Source of the DNA: Candidatus Latescibacterota bacterium | GTDB lineage: Bacteria > Latescibacterota > UBA2968 > GCA-2709665 | DNA: 60,220 nt | Direction of reading: 5' to 3' | NCBI GenBank assembly: GCA_012271065.1 | Contig: JAAXHE010000204.1 | Coordinates: forward strand, 1-60,220 | Shown here: in pieces, positions 34,891 through 43,369 of the stretch | Layout: each line of letters opens with the position of its first letter | How positions within the stretch are numbered: the first letter of the stretch is position 1 | Made by a program: the position numbers and the translations under genes | Notes under the pieces: model-generated | The model's input: the letters and a program-made list of their open reading frames with translations, nothing else | The model's database searches: none | What the model was told of the DNA's origin: nothing

Positions 34891-37671
34891 ATGAAAGGAT
34901 CCAAATCATCAAGTCCGACCAGCAGTCGCCGGATAAGGAAGTTCAACCCCGGCGTCAAGCAATCCGACGAAGAGGTCATCGGGCAGTTCGTCGTCCGCAA
35001 GCGCGAACTCGAAACAATACTCGAGGTCTTGCGTGGGAACGTGGACTCGGCGTCGTGCCAACACATTATGGTTGTGGGGCCTCGAGGTCGCGGAAAAACC
35101 ATGCTTCTGGTCCGTACTGCTGTCGAATTGAGGACTGACGAGCAGCTCGCCGGATGCCTGTTTCCGGTGCGTTTTATGGAGGAAAGCCAGGAAATCTTCA
35201 ATCTGGCCGACTTCTGGCTCGAGGCGCTTTTTCATCTCGCCAGAGAGACCGAGGAGCAGGATCCCGGCTTTTCGCGGAATCTGCGTGAGACGCATGGCGA
35301 CCTTTCCTCGCGGTGGCGTGAAGAGTCGCTCGAAGCGCTCGCCCGTGCTGCGGTTCTGGAAGCGGCGGACCGGCTGGACCGAAAACTCGTGCTTATGGTC
35401 GAGAACCTGCAATCGCTATGTGAAAACGTGGACGAAGATTTCGGCTGGAAGCTCAGAGAGGCACTACAGTCCGAACCTCAGTTCATGCTGCTTGCCTCCG
35501 CAACGAGTCGGTTCGAGGGTCTGGACGACGTGGTACAACCCTTTTTCGAATTGTTCCGAACCATTGGTCTTCAACCGCTGGACAGGGATGAGAGTCGCCT
35601 CCTCTGGCAGGTCGTCAGTGGAGATCCGGTGAGTTCTCGGGAGATCAGGCCGCTCCAAATCCTGACCGGCGGGAACCCCCGCCTTCTGGTCATCGTCGCC
35701 GAGTTCGCCAGGCACAGATCCCTTCGCAGGTTGATGGAAGGACTGGTAACGCTGATCGACGAGCACACGGAGTATTTCCGCGGCCACCTGGAGGTTCTGG
35801 CGAAGACCGAGAGGCGGGTTTATGTTTCGGTGATAGATCTCTGGCAACCATCAAGCGCCGGGGAAATCGCGAAGCGCGCCCGGATGGACGTCCGCACAGT
35901 ATCGACGATGCTGGGAAGGCTGGTCGATCGGGGCGCATTAATCGTGGAGGGAAGTGGCAGGAAGCGGCAGTACGCAGCCGCCGAACGTCTATACAGCATC
36001 TATTACAAGCTGCGGCGCGAGCGCGATGAGGCGGCTATCGTGGAGAATCTGATACACTTCATGGTGGCGTTTTACGACGTTGGTGAAATATCTGAAATCA
36101 GCGAACAGTTGTACCTGGAGGCGAGGGAGTCCCTGGTGCTGCGCGCTGGCATGAATCGAGCACTGGAAAAAATGAAACCTGCCGATGAGGTTGGTTCCAA
36201 CGCAGCGAGGGATTTGGTGAAAGACGCAGCAGACAAAATTGACAGATATTATCGGGGAATAGCGGAACAGCGGCTTCAGGAAAAAATCGACCAGGCATTT
36301 AATGAAGGGGCATGGCGGAGAGTCGTCGAAATTGCTGCAGAGGTGTTCACATCCAGCGAGGCGGAATCTTTGCAACATTCGGTAGCTTTTCTTGCTCGCA
36401 TATTTCAGATGAAGGTCTTCGCTTATCAGCAACTCGGCGATCTGCGTGCGATGATGTTCACGTGTGAGGAGATGGTCAGAATCTGCCACTACAGCGACAC
36501 GCCGGATGTTCAGTGGCGCGTCGCCTCCGTGTTGTTGGAGAAAGGAAGATCGATTGGAGAATCGGGAGACCTTCAAGGCGCCATCACGGCATACGAGGAG
36601 GTCGTCAAGCAATATGGCGCCAGTACAACGCCAGAACTACAATGGTGGGTGGCCGTGGCGTTGGATCACAAGGGGAGGGCGAAGAAGGAACGAGGGGATC
36701 TGGAAGGAGCCGTCGCTTCCTGGGATGAGTTAATTGAGCGGTATCGCGCCAGCCGTGCAACAGACATTCAATATTGGATCGCAGCGGCGCTTATCTCCAA
36801 AGCGGAAGCCACAATGAAACTCGGGGATGCAGCCGGAGCCGATGCAATAATCAAGAGCGTCATTAAACGCTACTCCGACAGTTCCAATGCGGATCTACAG
36901 TATTGGGTTGGCGCCGCCCTGATCGACAAGGGAAGAATGCAGTCTGAATTGGGCGATCTGGAGGGTGCCGTTGCAAGCTTCGACGAGGTCGTCAAGCGCT
37001 ACGGTAACAGCGATTGGTCGAACCTGAAGCGTATTGTCGCCGGGGCGTTGATCGACATGGGTAGAACGAAAAAGGAACTGGGCGATCTTGTCGGAGCTAT
37101 GGCGTCATGGGATGAGTTGGTTCTACGCTATGGCAGAAACGAAGATGCCGACCTGCAGAGATTTGCAACCCACGCGATGATCGAAAAGGGGTGGTGCCAG
37201 GCCGAAATGGGTCGCGCGGATGAAGCGCTGCGCTCGTGCGAGCAGATTGAAAAAAGAGTCCGGAATCTGCCCGAAAACAAAAGTGGCCAATTTGCATGGC
37301 AGGCACAGTGTATACATGCCTTGGCGCTGATGGCAAGGAAAGAGAGCGTAGCAGCGTTGCATACCTTTTGCTCCGTGTACGGCGGTTTTCCTCCAGACAG
37401 CGAAGTTGGATTGAACTGGATGGTAAGGCTCGTGCCCAACCTGCTCGCAGCCGGTGCTTCAGAACGGGAGCTCGTCGCAGTTCTATTGACCGAACGTGCG
37501 AAATCCAGTGCGCTTGCGCCACTCATCGTCGCGCTTCGCGAACGCCAGGGTGAGACGGTTAGGGCCTCGGCCGAAGTGCGCGAGGTGGCCGATGACGTTA
37601 AAGAATGCATCGAAAAACGAGTAAGGCATTGGGCAGAAGCAGCGGCGGGTTCCAGTGCAGGTGGTTCATGA
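34891..37671 (+). CDS. STAND-like ATPase with winged helix and C-terminal TPR repeats
   Basis: A 926-residue protein. Residues 25-290 form a P-loop ATPase (FVVRKRELETIL, Walker A GPRGRGKT at 63-70 with Lys69, and a Walker B-like LVLMVENLQSL near 170, where an Asn replaces the usual second acidic residue). About 305-355 is a winged helix (SAGEIAKRARMDVRTVSTMLGRLVDRGALI), and about 526-785 holds five or six TPR-like repeats of about 43-44 residues (pattern W-V-A-x-A-L-x-x-K-G-R then GDLEGAVASWDE). This ATPase-plus-repeat-sensor plan is that of STAND signalling proteins, in which repeats sense a trigger and the ATPase oligomerises. No nuclease or other effector domain is visible. Start ATG 34891 follows GGGAG; it is cotranscribed with the first ATPase. 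Confidence 0.72.
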   Translation: MKGSKSSSPTSSRRIRKFNPGVKQSDEEVIGQFVVRKRELETILEVLRGNVDSASCQHIMVVGPRGRGKTMLLVRTAVELRTDEQLAGCLFPVRFMEESQEIFNLADFWLEALFHLARETEEQDPGFSRNLRETHGDLSSRWREESLEALARAAVLEAADRLDRKLVLMVENLQSLCENVDEDFGWKLREALQSEPQFMLLASATSRFEGLDDVVQPFFELFRTIGLQPLDRDESRLLWQVVSGDPVSSREIRPLQILTGGNPRLLVIVAEFARHRSLRRLMEGLVTLIDEHTEYFRGHLEVLAKTERRVYVSVIDLWQPSSAGEIAKRARMDVRTVSTMLGRLVDRGALIVEGSGRKRQYAAAERLYSIYYKLRRERDEAAIVENLIHFMVAFYDVGEISEISEQLYLEARESLVLRAGMNRALEKMKPADEVGSNAARDLVKDAADKIDRYYRGIAEQRLQEKIDQAFNEGAWRRVVEIAAEVFTSSEAESLQHSVAFLARIFQMKVFAYQQLGDLRAMMFTCEEMVRICHYSDTPDVQWRVASVLLEKGRSIGESGDLQGAITAYEEVVKQYGASTTPELQWWVAVALDHKGRAKKERGDLEGAVASWDELIERYRASRATDIQYWIAAALISKAEATMKLGDAAGADAIIKSVIKRYSDSSNADLQYWVGAALIDKGRMQSELGDLEGAVASFDEVVKRYGNSDWSNLKRIVAGALIDMGRTKKELGDLVGAMASWDELVLRYGRNEDADLQRFATHAMIEKGWCQAEMGRADEALRSCEQIEKRVRNLPENKSGQFAWQAQCIHALALMARKESVAALHTFCSVYGGFPPDSEVGLNWMVRLVPNLLAAGASERELVAVLLTERAKSSALAPLIVALRERQGETVRASAEVREVADDVKECIEKRVRHWAEAAAGSSAGGS

Positions 37672-37714
37672 GCTATTGTGTCGGCTTATTTCGGCCAATC
37701 TCCGCCCAACGGAG

Positions 37715-37743
37715 TTGACAGGGCCGGATTTGTGCAATAGATT
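37715..37743 (+). promoter_or_regulatory. promoter of the secreted-protein gene
   Basis: TTGACA at 37715-37720, a 17-base spacer and TAGATT at 37738-37743, about 110 bases before the ATG at 37854. Confidence 0.5.
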
Positions 37744-37853
37744 TCGCATGCGACCTGAATTAACGCTCGACTTCGCAGCGGGATAGACGGGCCACCCCGA
37801 ACGTGAGGCGGCCTTTGCCATTCCAATCGATCATCCCATGGAAGGAAAGAAAC

Positions 37854-38759
37854 ATGCACCTATTGTGCGCAATCGCCCTTACGGTCCTGGCTACGCTCGG
37901 ACATGTCCCGCCGGTCGCCGCGGAGACGCCGGACTTCTATGCGCACTGGGCGGACGGCAAGGCGGAGATCTCCAGCTATCGCGTGGCGCAGCCTCGTTAC
38001 GGAGAGTCACGCGAGGGCTACGGCGTCCTCATTTTCGTCACGGAAGACCTGAACCGGAAGACCTACATCAAGGTGGAGTCGCCAACGCCGCCGCCGGAGA
38101 GAGTCTACGTTCTCAAACTGAACAACGTACTGAAGTTCACCACCGGCATCTACGACTATTCAGTAATGACATCCGTCTTCAGCGCCGTTGAAGGTCTGGA
38201 CGGTTCAAACCCGTTTGAGCTGATAAAGGTGAATCTGAGTTCACAGGAGTGGTGCGGACATATTTTCGATGAAATTCGCGTGGATGACGGCAAATTGCGC
38301 GGCGCCCTGAACAGTTATTTTGAACGCGAAGGCCTCCGTACTTACAGTCTTGACATGCCCGAAGGCTTTCAGAGTGAAGACCATCTGCTCATACAGATCC
38401 GGGAGCTCAAAGGTCCGATGATGCGGGCGGGTGAATCGCGGCCGGTCCGGCTTCTGCGCAGCCTCTGGTCATTCCGGACGCGACACCGTCCCCACGCCCT
38501 GGTGGACGCGCGGTTGAGCAAAGGGAAGCCGGAGACGATCACCGTTTCGAATGAGCGCCACGAAGCCACACCATGGCGCTGGGAGACGGAACGGTGGAAC
38601 GCGACAGTCTGGGTTGAAGCAGCGTACCCCCGCCGCATCCTGAAATGGGAGGACGGAGCGGGCGCCCGCGCTGAACTGATGGTGACCGTCCGCGAACCTT
38701 ACTGGCGTCAAAAAGCGCTGAGCGACGAAGTCTACCGGAAGCGATTACGGATCCCCTGA
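37854..38759 (+). CDS. secreted protein of unknown function
   Basis: A 301-residue protein with a clear signal peptide (hydrophobic core LLCAIALTVLATLG, cleavage near VAAE), so it is exported. The mature part begins DFYAHWADGKAEISSYRV and contains GYGVLIFVTEDLN. I recall similar sequences in Bacteroidetes and Planctomycetes proteins that are sometimes mislabelled as septum formation inhibitors; no function is established. No membrane anchor follows the signal. AAGGAAAG precedes the ATG at 37854; an earlier start at 37803 would bury the signal peptide. An ankyrin-repeat gene follows by 22 bases, probably in the same operon. Confidence 0.65.
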   Translation: MHLLCAIALTVLATLGHVPPVAAETPDFYAHWADGKAEISSYRVAQPRYGESREGYGVLIFVTEDLNRKTYIKVESPTPPPERVYVLKLNNVLKFTTGIYDYSVMTSVFSAVEGLDGSNPFELIKVNLSSQEWCGHIFDEIRVDDGKLRGALNSYFEREGLRTYSLDMPEGFQSEDHLLIQIRELKGPMMRAGESRPVRLLRSLWSFRTRHRPHALVDARLSKGKPETITVSNERHEATPWRWETERWNATVWVEAAYPRRILKWEDGAGARAELMVTVREPYWRQKALSDEVYRKRLRIP

Positions 38760-38781
38760 ACCACGTTTTGGAGGAAAGAGA

Positions 38782-39531
38782 ATGACGCCGATCGAACAGG
38801 CGCGCGAAGCCATCGAACAGAGCGATATCGAAAGGCTGAAGGCACTCATCGAGTCGCATCCGGAACTGCCAAACCTCAGGTCGGAAGACAACGACCGCAC
38901 CCTCCTGCATACGATCGCGGATTATCCCGGGCACAAACCGAAGGGCGTGGAGATGGCCAGGCTGCTCATCGAGGCGGGCGCCGACGTGAACGCGCGTTTC
39001 CAGCATGGGCAGAATGAAGCGGTGAAGGAGACGCCGCTGCACTGGGCGGCGAGCAATGACGACGTCGACCTGGCTGAGCTGCTCCTGGATAACGGGGCGG
39101 ATATCGATATTGACTGCGGCGTGATTGCGAACGGAACGCCGATCTGGAATGCCGTCATCTTTCGGTGTGTGAACGTCGCACGGCTGTTGATCGACCGGGG
39201 CGCGGCGTCGAATCTCATGACGGCCGCGGGCGCCGGTCGGAGAGATCTCGTGGATCGGTATTTCGATGAGGATGGGAACGTAACGGAAAGCGCAGGTTCT
39301 CTGCCCTGCTGGGATCCGCCGAGACCGCCGAAGACGGCGCTGGACAGCGCGTTCGGCCTGGCGTGTCGAAACGGCCACGCGACCATCGCCAAAATCCTTT
39401 TCGAACGTGGCGCCGATCCCCATTGGGTCAACCCGGCCGGTGAATCCGTGTACCAGCAGGCAAAGTCGGGCGGACACAAGATCGTCATGGACTGGATGAA
39501 GGCGCGCGGCATCGCGCCGGATGGCGCTTGA
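38782..39531 (+). CDS. ankyrin-repeat protein
   Basis: A 249-residue protein made of about six ankyrin-type repeats. The clearest are MARLLIEAGADVNAR, ETPLHWAASNDDVDLAELLLDNGADI, VARLLIDRGA and ACRNGHATIAKILFERGADPHWVN. Such repeats bind partner proteins; no catalytic domain or signal peptide is present. GGAGG lies eight bases before the ATG. It follows the secreted-protein gene closely, but the partner is unknown. Confidence 0.8.
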   Translation: MTPIEQAREAIEQSDIERLKALIESHPELPNLRSEDNDRTLLHTIADYPGHKPKGVEMARLLIEAGADVNARFQHGQNEAVKETPLHWAASNDDVDLAELLLDNGADIDIDCGVIANGTPIWNAVIFRCVNVARLLIDRGAASNLMTAAGAGRRDLVDRYFDEDGNVTESAGSLPCWDPPRPPKTALDSAFGLACRNGHATIAKILFERGADPHWVNPAGESVYQQAKSGGHKIVMDWMKARGIAPDGA

Positions 39532-39578
39532 GACGGCGGCTATCTGCAATGCTTGGCACACGTTTCAGGCTTGGGTTG

Positions 39579-39606
39579 TTGACAGATGTTAGGCGAGGGC
39601 TATATT
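39579..39606 (+). promoter_or_regulatory. promoter of the DUF433/DUF5615 pair
   Basis: TTGACA at 39579-39584, a 16-base spacer and TATATT at 39601-39606, about 50 bases before the first start codon. Confidence 0.6.
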
Positions 39607-39656
39607 TCCAGTATGTCAATCGTTATAGATGACGATTTCTTGCAGGAGAGGACGTT

Positions 39657-39881
39657 ATGGCGACCCTGATGGACCGAATCACGGTCAATCCAAAACAGTG
39701 CGGGGGACGTCCCTGTATACGCGGCATGCGCATTCGCGTGACGGATGTGCTGAATCTGCTTGCTCACGACCTCACTCGTGAACAGATTCTGGCTGAGCAT
39801 CCGGACCTTGAGCTCGAGGACATTCGTGCCTGTCTGCGTTTTGCGAGTGATCGGCTGAATCACCCGGTACTCGCTGCATGA
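39657..39881 (+). CDS. DUF433 antitoxin
   Basis: A 74-residue DUF433 protein (VNPKQCGGRPCIRGMRIRV, then LAHDLTREQILAEHPDLELEDI), the small helix-turn-helix partner of PIN-like DUF5615 toxins. Antitoxins of this kind bind the toxin and usually repress the shared promoter. AGGAGAGGA precedes the ATG. Its last codons overlap the toxin start in an ATGA arrangement, as usual for the family. Confidence 0.85.
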   Translation: MATLMDRITVNPKQCGGRPCIRGMRIRVTDVLNLLAHDLTREQILAEHPDLELEDIRACLRFASDRLNHPVLAA

Positions 39882-40219
39882 CACTTTGGCTTGGCGCACA
39901 TATCTCGCCTCGCCTTGTTTCCTGGATCCGCGATACCTTCGACATAGACGTGGTACACGTTCGCGATCTACATCTAACGCAGGCGGAGGATTCTGAGATT
40001 TTCAATCGAGCTCGAATTGCGGATGCAACTGTGATTACCAAGGACCGGGACTTTGTTGAGCAATTGAATCGACTAGGTCCGCCTCCGAAAGTTAACTGGT
40101 GTACCTGTGGCAATACTTCTAATGATCGCTTGAGAGCTATTTTATCTGAAACGCTTGGAGATGCGCTTGATTTGCTGAATCGAGGGGAACGATTGGTGGA
40201 AATCAGCGATACAGATTGA
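39878..40219 (+). CDS. DUF5615 PIN-like toxin, first acidic residue replaced
   Basis: A 113-residue PIN-like protein of the DUF5615 family, presumed RNases. The later motif residues are present (AEDSEIFNRARIADATVITKDRDF). The N-terminal strand reads LWLGAHISP, where family members normally have an Asp (L-D-A or V-D-E) in place of Gly6. Loss of that metal-binding residue could leave the toxin inactive. It is translationally coupled to the DUF433 gene. Confidence 0.8.
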   Translation: MTLWLGAHISPRLVSWIRDTFDIDVVHVRDLHLTQAEDSEIFNRARIADATVITKDRDFVEQLNRLGPPPKVNWCTCGNTSNDRLRAILSETLGDALDLLNRGERLVEISDTD

Positions 40220-40256
40220 GCTTCTGGCATGGGATCGACCCCATAGGGCACTTGAC

Positions 40257-40835
40257 GTGAGTCCCGAGGAATCTCCCATTGTCTTTCTGGGCGGCGAATC
40301 GCAGGGTGGGTCGTATATATTGCGGATACGCCTGGCGGAGCATACCGCGCTTCAATTCGGCGGATTCAAGCGAGGGAAAATCATATCGCTGCCTGCCAGA
40401 GAGTACGTCTACGTCGGGTCCGCGATGTCGAAGAAAGGCGCCGCGTCGCTGGCCAACCGCCTGGTCCGCCACGCCACCCGAAGCGGCAGGACGGAACCGC
40501 ATGGAATCCGGGCAGAAATGCTCCGGCGATTCAAAGCCATCCGTCTGGGAAACGGAAGTCTCAAGCCCATCAGACAAAAGAACCTGCACTGGAATATCGA
40601 CCACCTGCTCGACCTGCCGGCCTCGGAACTGACCGGCGCCTGCATCCTTCGAACTCCGGAGCATCTCGAAGCACGCCTGGGTCAATTTCTGGAGTGCGAT
40701 CCCAACACCATCGTTGTTGAGAAAGGGCTGGGCGCAAACGACGTGCCCGGCAACACCCATCTCCTGGGCCTCACGGCCGGCGACGCGTGGTGGGCTTCGC
40801 TCCCCGAGAGGCTCAGCGTCAACTTTAATTTCTGA
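40257..40835 (+). CDS. DUF123 / GIY-YIG-like protein
   Basis: A 192-residue protein with the DUF123 form of the GIY-YIG fold: GSYILRIRL (18-26), YVYVGSA (50-56), RLVRH (68-72) and HWNIDHLL (111-118). These correspond to the strand, active-site arginine and His regions of the fold. DUF123 proteins are widespread and suspected nucleases, but their substrate is not settled. The start is a GTG with AGGG about nine bases upstream. It follows the toxin-antitoxin pair by 37 bases. Confidence 0.75.
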   Translation: MSPEESPIVFLGGESQGGSYILRIRLAEHTALQFGGFKRGKIISLPAREYVYVGSAMSKKGAASLANRLVRHATRSGRTEPHGIRAEMLRRFKAIRLGNGSLKPIRQKNLHWNIDHLLDLPASELTGACILRTPEHLEARLGQFLECDPNTIVVEKGLGANDVPGNTHLLGLTAGDAWWASLPERLSVNFNF

Positions 40836-40946
40836 CGCGCGCGTAACGATAATTTGCGCCAGATTCAATATCATATTTGGTATGTAACCTTCGTGGGGAC
40901 CCCGTGACGGAGCCAGAGGTTGTGTCCGTCAGATGCGCCGAAACAA

Positions 40947-40972
40947 GGGCATCCACAAGGGTTGCCCCTATA
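40947..40972 (-). repeat. CTTGT-loop hairpin repeat, copy 1
   Basis: On the minus strand this reads TATAGGGGCAACCCTTGTGG and then ATGCCC. It matches copies at 45518-45543 and 56338-56363 with paired changes in the arms. The flanking 40836-41051 gap holds no gene. Confidence 0.55.
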
Positions 40973-41051
40973 TATGCAATGTGGACGCAGGCGGTATTTG
41001 AAAGTTGGGAAATGCGATTGATGGATGGTGGTCCGGGGGAGAGGTCCCTGC

Positions 41052-42074
41052 TCAGGCATCCTGACTGGATTCTTCAAACCGCTGCAGCACCTGTTCGGGT
41101 GACGCGGCGCCGGTTGTCCCTATCTGCTGGACGGTGACGGACGACACGAGTACGCCGACCCTGGCGGCATCGACGTACGAGGCGCCGGCGCAAAGCGCCG
41201 AGACGATTCCAGCGGAAACGCTGTCTCCCGCGCCGACGATATCGATCGGATCGGGCACCGGGATACCGGGAACGCGGTGAGTTGCGTCGCCGTCGGCGCA
41301 GAGGATACCTTCGGGACCAAGCGTGATGAACACGGGCCGCCCCGTGCGGTTCAGGAAAGACCGAATGGCGGCCTCCAAACACTTCGCCCCTTCCGTCCCG
41401 GAGTCCCGGGAAACCGCCTTGAACGCCTCTTCTCGGTTGACCTTAACCATCACATTCCGGAAAAGGCCGATATGCGAACGTGAATCCACTAAGAACACGA
41501 CATCCGGATACTCAAGCGCGAGGCGTGCAATTCCCGTGCGAACCCGATCCGTAATGACGCCGCAGTTGCGTTCCTGGACCTGGTCGAGCACGATCACACC
41601 GTGAACTTCGCACAACAGATTCTCCAGGGCGGCGAGGATATGGTCTTCCACGTCTGGCGGGAGTGATGAGCGATTCTTGATATCCAATCGCTCCATCTCC
41701 TTCCCGGATGTCTTGAGAACCGGTTTGGTATAGGTTGGCGTGACGCGGCCGGAGACCTCCATCAGATCCCGCGTATCCACACCGGATACATTCAGCCCCG
41801 TCTTCAGATCGTACCCCTGTCCGTCATCGCCAATCACCCCGAGCGCCCGGACCTGCCCCACCTCAAGGGCATTGAGATTACTGGTCACGGTTCCCGCCGC
41901 ACCCGGCCGGTTTCGGACCTGTACAACCTGGCGGGCTTCCAGTCCGGTCTCCAGAGAGATTTCAGCGAGTTCCGGATCGACCATGAGATAGCGATCCAGG
42001 AAAAAGTCCCCGATAACCAGGATATCGAGATCCGAAAACCTGCTCAACAGCTCTTTCAAGTCGGAATGAGTCAT
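41052..42074 (-). CDS. PfkB-family carbohydrate kinase (HldE/RfaE1-like)
   Basis: A 340-residue ribokinase-fold sugar kinase. It begins with LVIGDFFLDRYLMVD, has the NRPGAAGTVTSNLNALEV glycine-rich motif, and ends with the catalytic IDIVGAGDSVSAGI, whose Asp is the base. The closest resemblance I see is to heptose-7-phosphate kinases (the kinase half of HldE), but no nucleotidyltransferase domain is attached. A HAD phosphatase gene lies 63 bases upstream on the same strand, consistent with sugar phosphate metabolism. Confidence 0.8.
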   Translation of the reverse strand: MTHSDLKELLSRFSDLDILVIGDFFLDRYLMVDPELAEISLETGLEARQVVQVRNRPGAAGTVTSNLNALEVGQVRALGVIGDDGQGYDLKTGLNVSGVDTRDLMEVSGRVTPTYTKPVLKTSGKEMERLDIKNRSSLPPDVEDHILAALENLLCEVHGVIVLDQVQERNCGVITDRVRTGIARLALEYPDVVFLVDSRSHIGLFRNVMVKVNREEAFKAVSRDSGTEGAKCLEAAIRSFLNRTGRPVFITLGPEGILCADGDATHRVPGIPVPDPIDIVGAGDSVSAGIVSALCAGASYVDAARVGVLVSSVTVQQIGTTGAASPEQVLQRFEESSQDA

Positions 42075-42106
42075 AGAAAAAACCGGCCGTTCCGGATTGC
42101 CGGCGG

Positions 42107-42131
42107 CCGCTGGGAATTTTTAGACAGCTTC
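42107..42131 (+). repeat. short dispersed repeat, copy 2
   Basis: Matches 84-108 with two or three mismatches (ccgctgggaatttt then tagacagcttc). Lies in the 63-base gap between the HAD and PfkB-type genes. Confidence 0.45.
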
Positions 42132-42137
42132 TGAACA

Positions 42138-42983
42138 CTACGCGTCGAAGAGGTAGTCCACGAGGCAATCGTGGTTCCGAAAGTCCGCAATGATGAGATC
42201 CGCCCCCGCCTGAATCAGGCGGTCGCGCTTCCATGCATTCACGCCCTGGCGTCGAGCCTCATCAGAGGCGACGCCCACGGCCATCCCACCCGCCGCCTTG
42301 ACATTTTCGATCTCAACGTATCCATCGCCGAAGCCCAGCAGTTCCTCTCCCTCGATACCCTGCGAGGCAATCAGGTCCCGGATTACTCTTTCTTTCGAGA
42401 AGTCCTGGTATCGGTCCAGTGCACCGTAGACACGGTCTTCAAAGAAGGGTGTCAGCCCCAGAAGGTCGGCCTCTTCATTAACGTACACTTCGTCCGTGCC
42501 GCTCGCCAGGTACAGCGTGAGTTCCCGGCGTTCCAGGTTGCGAAGAAGGTCGAGCGATCCGGGCACCATCAGATCTTCCACCCCAACCGCGCCGGACCGG
42601 AGACCCTGAATGCGGCCTTTGATGTGACGGTTGAGTCGTTCGTGATAACGATGTTTGTAGGCCACCGGATCCGGAGGCAGGCCGCCGCGTTTTCGCACTT
42701 CTTCTGCGAGCTGAATCATCTGATAGATGGTCTGTTTGCCGGTAAGCCGGTCGACGAAATCAATCACAACCCGTGACAGTTGGGCCTCGGTTTCGCCTGT
42801 GCGGCATTCGCCAAGCGTTTCGACCATCATCGGAACCATGATTTCCCGCCACCCCTGGCGAATCAGCGAGAGCGTACCGTCGAAATCGAAGAGCACCGAG
42901 CGGAATCGACCGCGCGCAATGCCGGGATTCACACACTCTATATCAGCCATTCGCAAGAAATCGGAACGATCCGGTATAGCCAT
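42138..42983 (-). CDS. HAD-superfamily phosphatase
   Basis: A 281-residue HAD hydrolase. The nucleophile motif is VLFDFDGTLSLI, followed by a helical cap, a YLASGTDEVYVNEEA region (motif II, Ser/Thr), and the acidic FGDGYVEIENVKAAGG motif IV. It probably dephosphorylates a sugar phosphate, given the adjacent sugar kinase. AAGG lies seven bases before the ATG at 42983; a later ATG at 42950 is possible. Confidence 0.78.
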   Translation of the reverse strand: MAIPDRSDFLRMADIECVNPGIARGRFRSVLFDFDGTLSLIRQGWREIMVPMMVETLGECRTGETEAQLSRVVIDFVDRLTGKQTIYQMIQLAEEVRKRGGLPPDPVAYKHRYHERLNRHIKGRIQGLRSGAVGVEDLMVPGSLDLLRNLERRELTLYLASGTDEVYVNEEADLLGLTPFFEDRVYGALDRYQDFSKERVIRDLIASQGIEGEELLGFGDGYVEIENVKAAGGMAVGVASDEARRQGVNAWKRDRLIQAGADLIIADFRNHDCLVDYLFDA

Positions 42984-43369
42984 TGATGACCTTCAATATC
43001 AGGAAGCGTCTTGCATTTGTCCTACGGCTCGCTGTCGGATCGGCAATCTAAATGCGCATCCATAATTGTCAAGGCATTTCACCCTTAACAGCCCGTTGAA
43101 AGAGCCCATCCGGGCTACGGCCGGCACTTGCGGTCGAAAACCTGCGTTGCGCGCCATCGCCGAATCGCTCGATGGGACTCGGTTGCGCGCCTTGTTTCCG
43201 GGACGGGACACCTGCCTCGCCTGCAAAGCGACTTTCTCGCCCGACTGTTCTCGGATCTTTCTTCGAGTTCAAATCTGCTTGTGAAATTTCAATTCTGCAT
43301 TATCTTAATACTGCATCTGTTTTGTCATTAATTGTGAAGGGGGCTCAACGGACGTATCAGGGTCTGGCT
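42984..43369. other. 386-base gap holding MITE-like repeat copy B
   Basis: Apart from the repeat at 43089-43247 I see only AT-rich sequence (43255-43330) that may hold a promoter for the downstream gene; no gene is supported. Confidence 0.5.
43089..43247 (+). mobile_element. MITE-like dispersed repeat, copy B (159 bp)
   Basis: Starts CAGCCCGTTGAAAGAG and ends with a degenerate inverted match (CTTTCTCGCCCGACTG). It contains the same CCATCCGGGCTACGGCCGG core and TGCGGTCGAAA as copies A and C. It also has a middle block (cgccgaatcgct, gatgggactcgg, gcgcgcctt) shared with copy C and missing from copy A. Confidence 0.6.

Noticed and set aside
33656..34912. 418-residue minus-strand open frame opposite the first ATPase
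   Set aside because: The plus-strand protein has Walker A and B motifs and a good ribosome-binding site; the antisense frame shows no family features.
36480..37240. periodic sequence of about 130 bases
   Set aside because: Corresponds to the TPR repeats of the second ATPase and is too diverged at the DNA level for a CRISPR or tandem repeat array.
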